This document shows, piece by piece, positions 38,743 through 39,401 of a stretch of 39,401 nt of DNA. The position numbers and the translations under genes are program-made. The stretch's first letter is position 1, and the number at the start of each line of letters is the position of its first letter. The stretch lies in the NCBI GenBank assembly GCA_029268145.1, contig JAJUHA010000019.1:1-39401 (forward strand), read 5' to 3'. This stretch comes from Sphingomonadaceae bacterium. GTDB taxonomy: Bacteria; Pseudomonadota; Alphaproteobacteria; Sphingomonadales; Sphingomonadaceae. Below the pieces are notes generated by a model. That model searched no databases, was not told where the DNA came from, and saw only the letters and a program-made list of their open reading frames with translations.

Positions 38743-38781
38743 GCGGGTGTGGCGGAACTGGCAGACGCGCCGGACTCAAAA
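38743..38781 (+). pseudogene. tRNA-Leu 5' half, broken in the anticodon loop
   Basis: GCGGGTGTGGCGGAACTGGC begins a Leu-type tRNA (acceptor, D-arm, long-arm class). It runs to CCGGACTCAAAA, the 5' anticodon stem and a CAA anticodon loop. The sequence then changes to AGCGGTTTGTC, which cannot pair with the stem, and there is no variable arm, T-arm or acceptor 3' strand. The gene is cut at the anticodon loop, a common recombination point for integrating elements. Confidence 0.8.
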
Positions 38782-38939
38782 AGCGGTTTGTCTACCAAGC
38801 GACAGAATGCCGCGACGAGCCGAAAAATCGAAGAGTCGCAAGGGTTTGGGAGAGGGCGAGTTCAGGCTCGAAATCGGGCTGAAAACGCGCTAGGTGCAGT
38901 ATAGGTGCAGCCGGAGCGGAAACGCACGGCGGCATTTGA
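38782..38939. other. foreign-looking spacer between broken and intact tRNA-Leu
   Basis: No gene is seen. It is less GC-rich than the flanks. Short inverted motifs (GCGAC near 38812 with GTCGC near 38835) and a direct repeat TAGGTGCAG at 38891 and 38902 are present. It resembles the non-coding margin of an integrated element. Confidence 0.5.
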
Positions 38940-39024
38940 GCGGGCGTGGTGGAATTGGTAGACGCGCCGGATTCAAAATCCGGTTCCGCAAGGAGTGTCG
39001 GTTCGAGCCCGACCGCCCGCACCA
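38940..39024 (+). tRNA. tRNA-Leu (anticodon CAA)
   Basis: This is an 85-nt gene with encoded CCA. The acceptor GCGGGCG pairs with CGCCCGC. The D-arm contains TGGTAGA; the anticodon stem CCGGA/TCCGG encloses TTCAAAA with anticodon CAA; a long variable arm and T-arm GGTTCGAGCCC follow. It is complete and probably functional, and may compensate for the broken copy 160 bp upstream. Confidence 0.95.
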
Positions 39025-39261
39025 TGAGCTCAGGATATGGGACGGGAGAAGTCGCGTTTCCGCCTCTGGAAGCAGGCTGGAAGCAGCGAAGCCCAGAGTC
39101 GTTGGCACGGAGCCCACTGCATCAGTGCACATCTTGGTTCGATATAGGGCTGATCACCTACTCTCGCGCAGACTGTTGCCCTCCGAAGGCGGATGTCAAG
39201 TCTGGCGATGGCTCGTGGTGCTGGAAGAAAGAAGTGAATAAACAACGGTTTGAGCGAATGT
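39025..39261. other. spacer between tRNA-Leu and the IS element
   Basis: This is 237 bp of lower-GC sequence. No convincing gene is present: the plus frames lack good starts and similarity. It may be the remnant of an older insertion, with the IS3 element at its right edge. Confidence 0.5.
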
Positions 39262-39401
39262 TGAACCGCGCTGGGTTTGCCGGAGGCTCCAACTCCTGAG
39301 TAAGGTGGAGCATCATGAGCAAGACCACGAACAAGTTTTCCCCTGAGGTGCGCGAGCGCGCCGTTCGTCTGGTTCTCGACACCGAGGGTCAGCATGCGTC
39401 G
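39262..39401 (+). mobile_element. IS3-family insertion sequence, left end (continues beyond window)
   Basis: TGAACCGCGCTGGGTTTGCC followed by GGAGGCTCC resembles the left terminal inverted repeat common to IS3-family elements. The start of orfA follows 30 bp on. The right end, orfB and target duplication lie outside the window. Confidence 0.8.
39315..39401 (+). CDS. IS3-family transposase OrfA, N-terminus (partial)
   Basis: The first 29 residues (SKTTNKFSPEVRERAVRLVL, then DTEGQHAS) match the start of IS3 OrfA helix-turn-helix proteins, which bind the terminal repeats. GGTGGAG precedes the ATG. In these elements the DDE catalytic part is in orfB, reached by a -1 frameshift; that part lies past the right edge. 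Confidence 0.88.
   Translation, partial: MSKTTNKFSPEVRERAVRLVLDTEGQHAS

Noticed and set aside
38792..39132. Minus-strand frames across the tRNA-Leu
   Set aside because: They are the familiar spurious antisense translations of a tRNA-Leu gene.

Overview
The window is about 39 kb of GC-rich bacterial chromosome. It looks like an alphaproteobacterium of the Sphingomonadales type. The support is a PEP-CTERM protein with the sphingomonad-style C-terminus (PEPASWVMLIAG then RRRR), an Oar-like TonB-dependent receptor, the rnc-era-recO-parC order, a CIRCE-controlled groESL pair, a POT transporter next to periplasmic amidohydrolases, and strong third-position GC. Genus cannot be fixed from this sequence. 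Most genes lie on the minus strand in tightly packed, often 4-bp-overlapping operons. Long antisense open frames are a by-product of the GC content.

Layout, left to right. At 1-124 a 3'-truncated acyl-CoA thioesterase (yciA) ends abruptly against a minus-strand cassette (105-2523). The cassette encodes a protein of ten perfect 31-residue repeats, a metzincin-type metallopeptidase, and a HEAT-repeat tail separated from the peptidase by a frameshift. Then come a secreted S9 peptidase (2623-4647), a frameshifted VOC/glyoxalase gene (4774-5158), groEL and groES with a CIRCE operator (5363-7493), an ABC exporter (7649-9433), a PEP-CTERM protein (9692-10249), and a plus-strand remnant resembling the C-terminal part of a CadC/TPR regulator (10471-10992).

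11281-15334 holds an SDR dehydrogenase, phoB, phoU and phoR. The pstSCAB genes usually found between phoR and phoU are missing, although a Pho-box-like array remains there. 15424-22052 is a further long minus-strand run: an unknown protein, an SDR, NnrU, two overlapping amidohydrolases (one lacking its HxH metal ligands) and a POT peptide transporter. Plus-strand moxR and a CpeT-like lipoprotein follow, then an orphan PD-(D/E)XK nuclease-like gene (23882-24979), an esterase/amidohydrolase pair (25109-27408), and the housekeeping block parC-recO-era-rnc (27438-32042). Plus-strand pgi overlaps a convergent EstB-like serine hydrolase.

The right end holds tRNA-Val, a TonB-dependent receptor with a possible PhoB operator upstream, half of a tRNA-Leu broken in the anticodon loop, an intact tRNA-Leu(CAA), and the left end of an IS3-family element. 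This looks like the edge of a tRNA-associated mobile region continuing past the window.

Functional themes are peptide breakdown and uptake (S9 peptidase, POT transporter, four hydrolases), phosphate signalling, protein folding, and ribosome/RNA maintenance. The least explained items are the repeat-protein/metzincin/HEAT cassette, the paired amidohydrolase with a degenerate metal site, and the pst-less pho locus.
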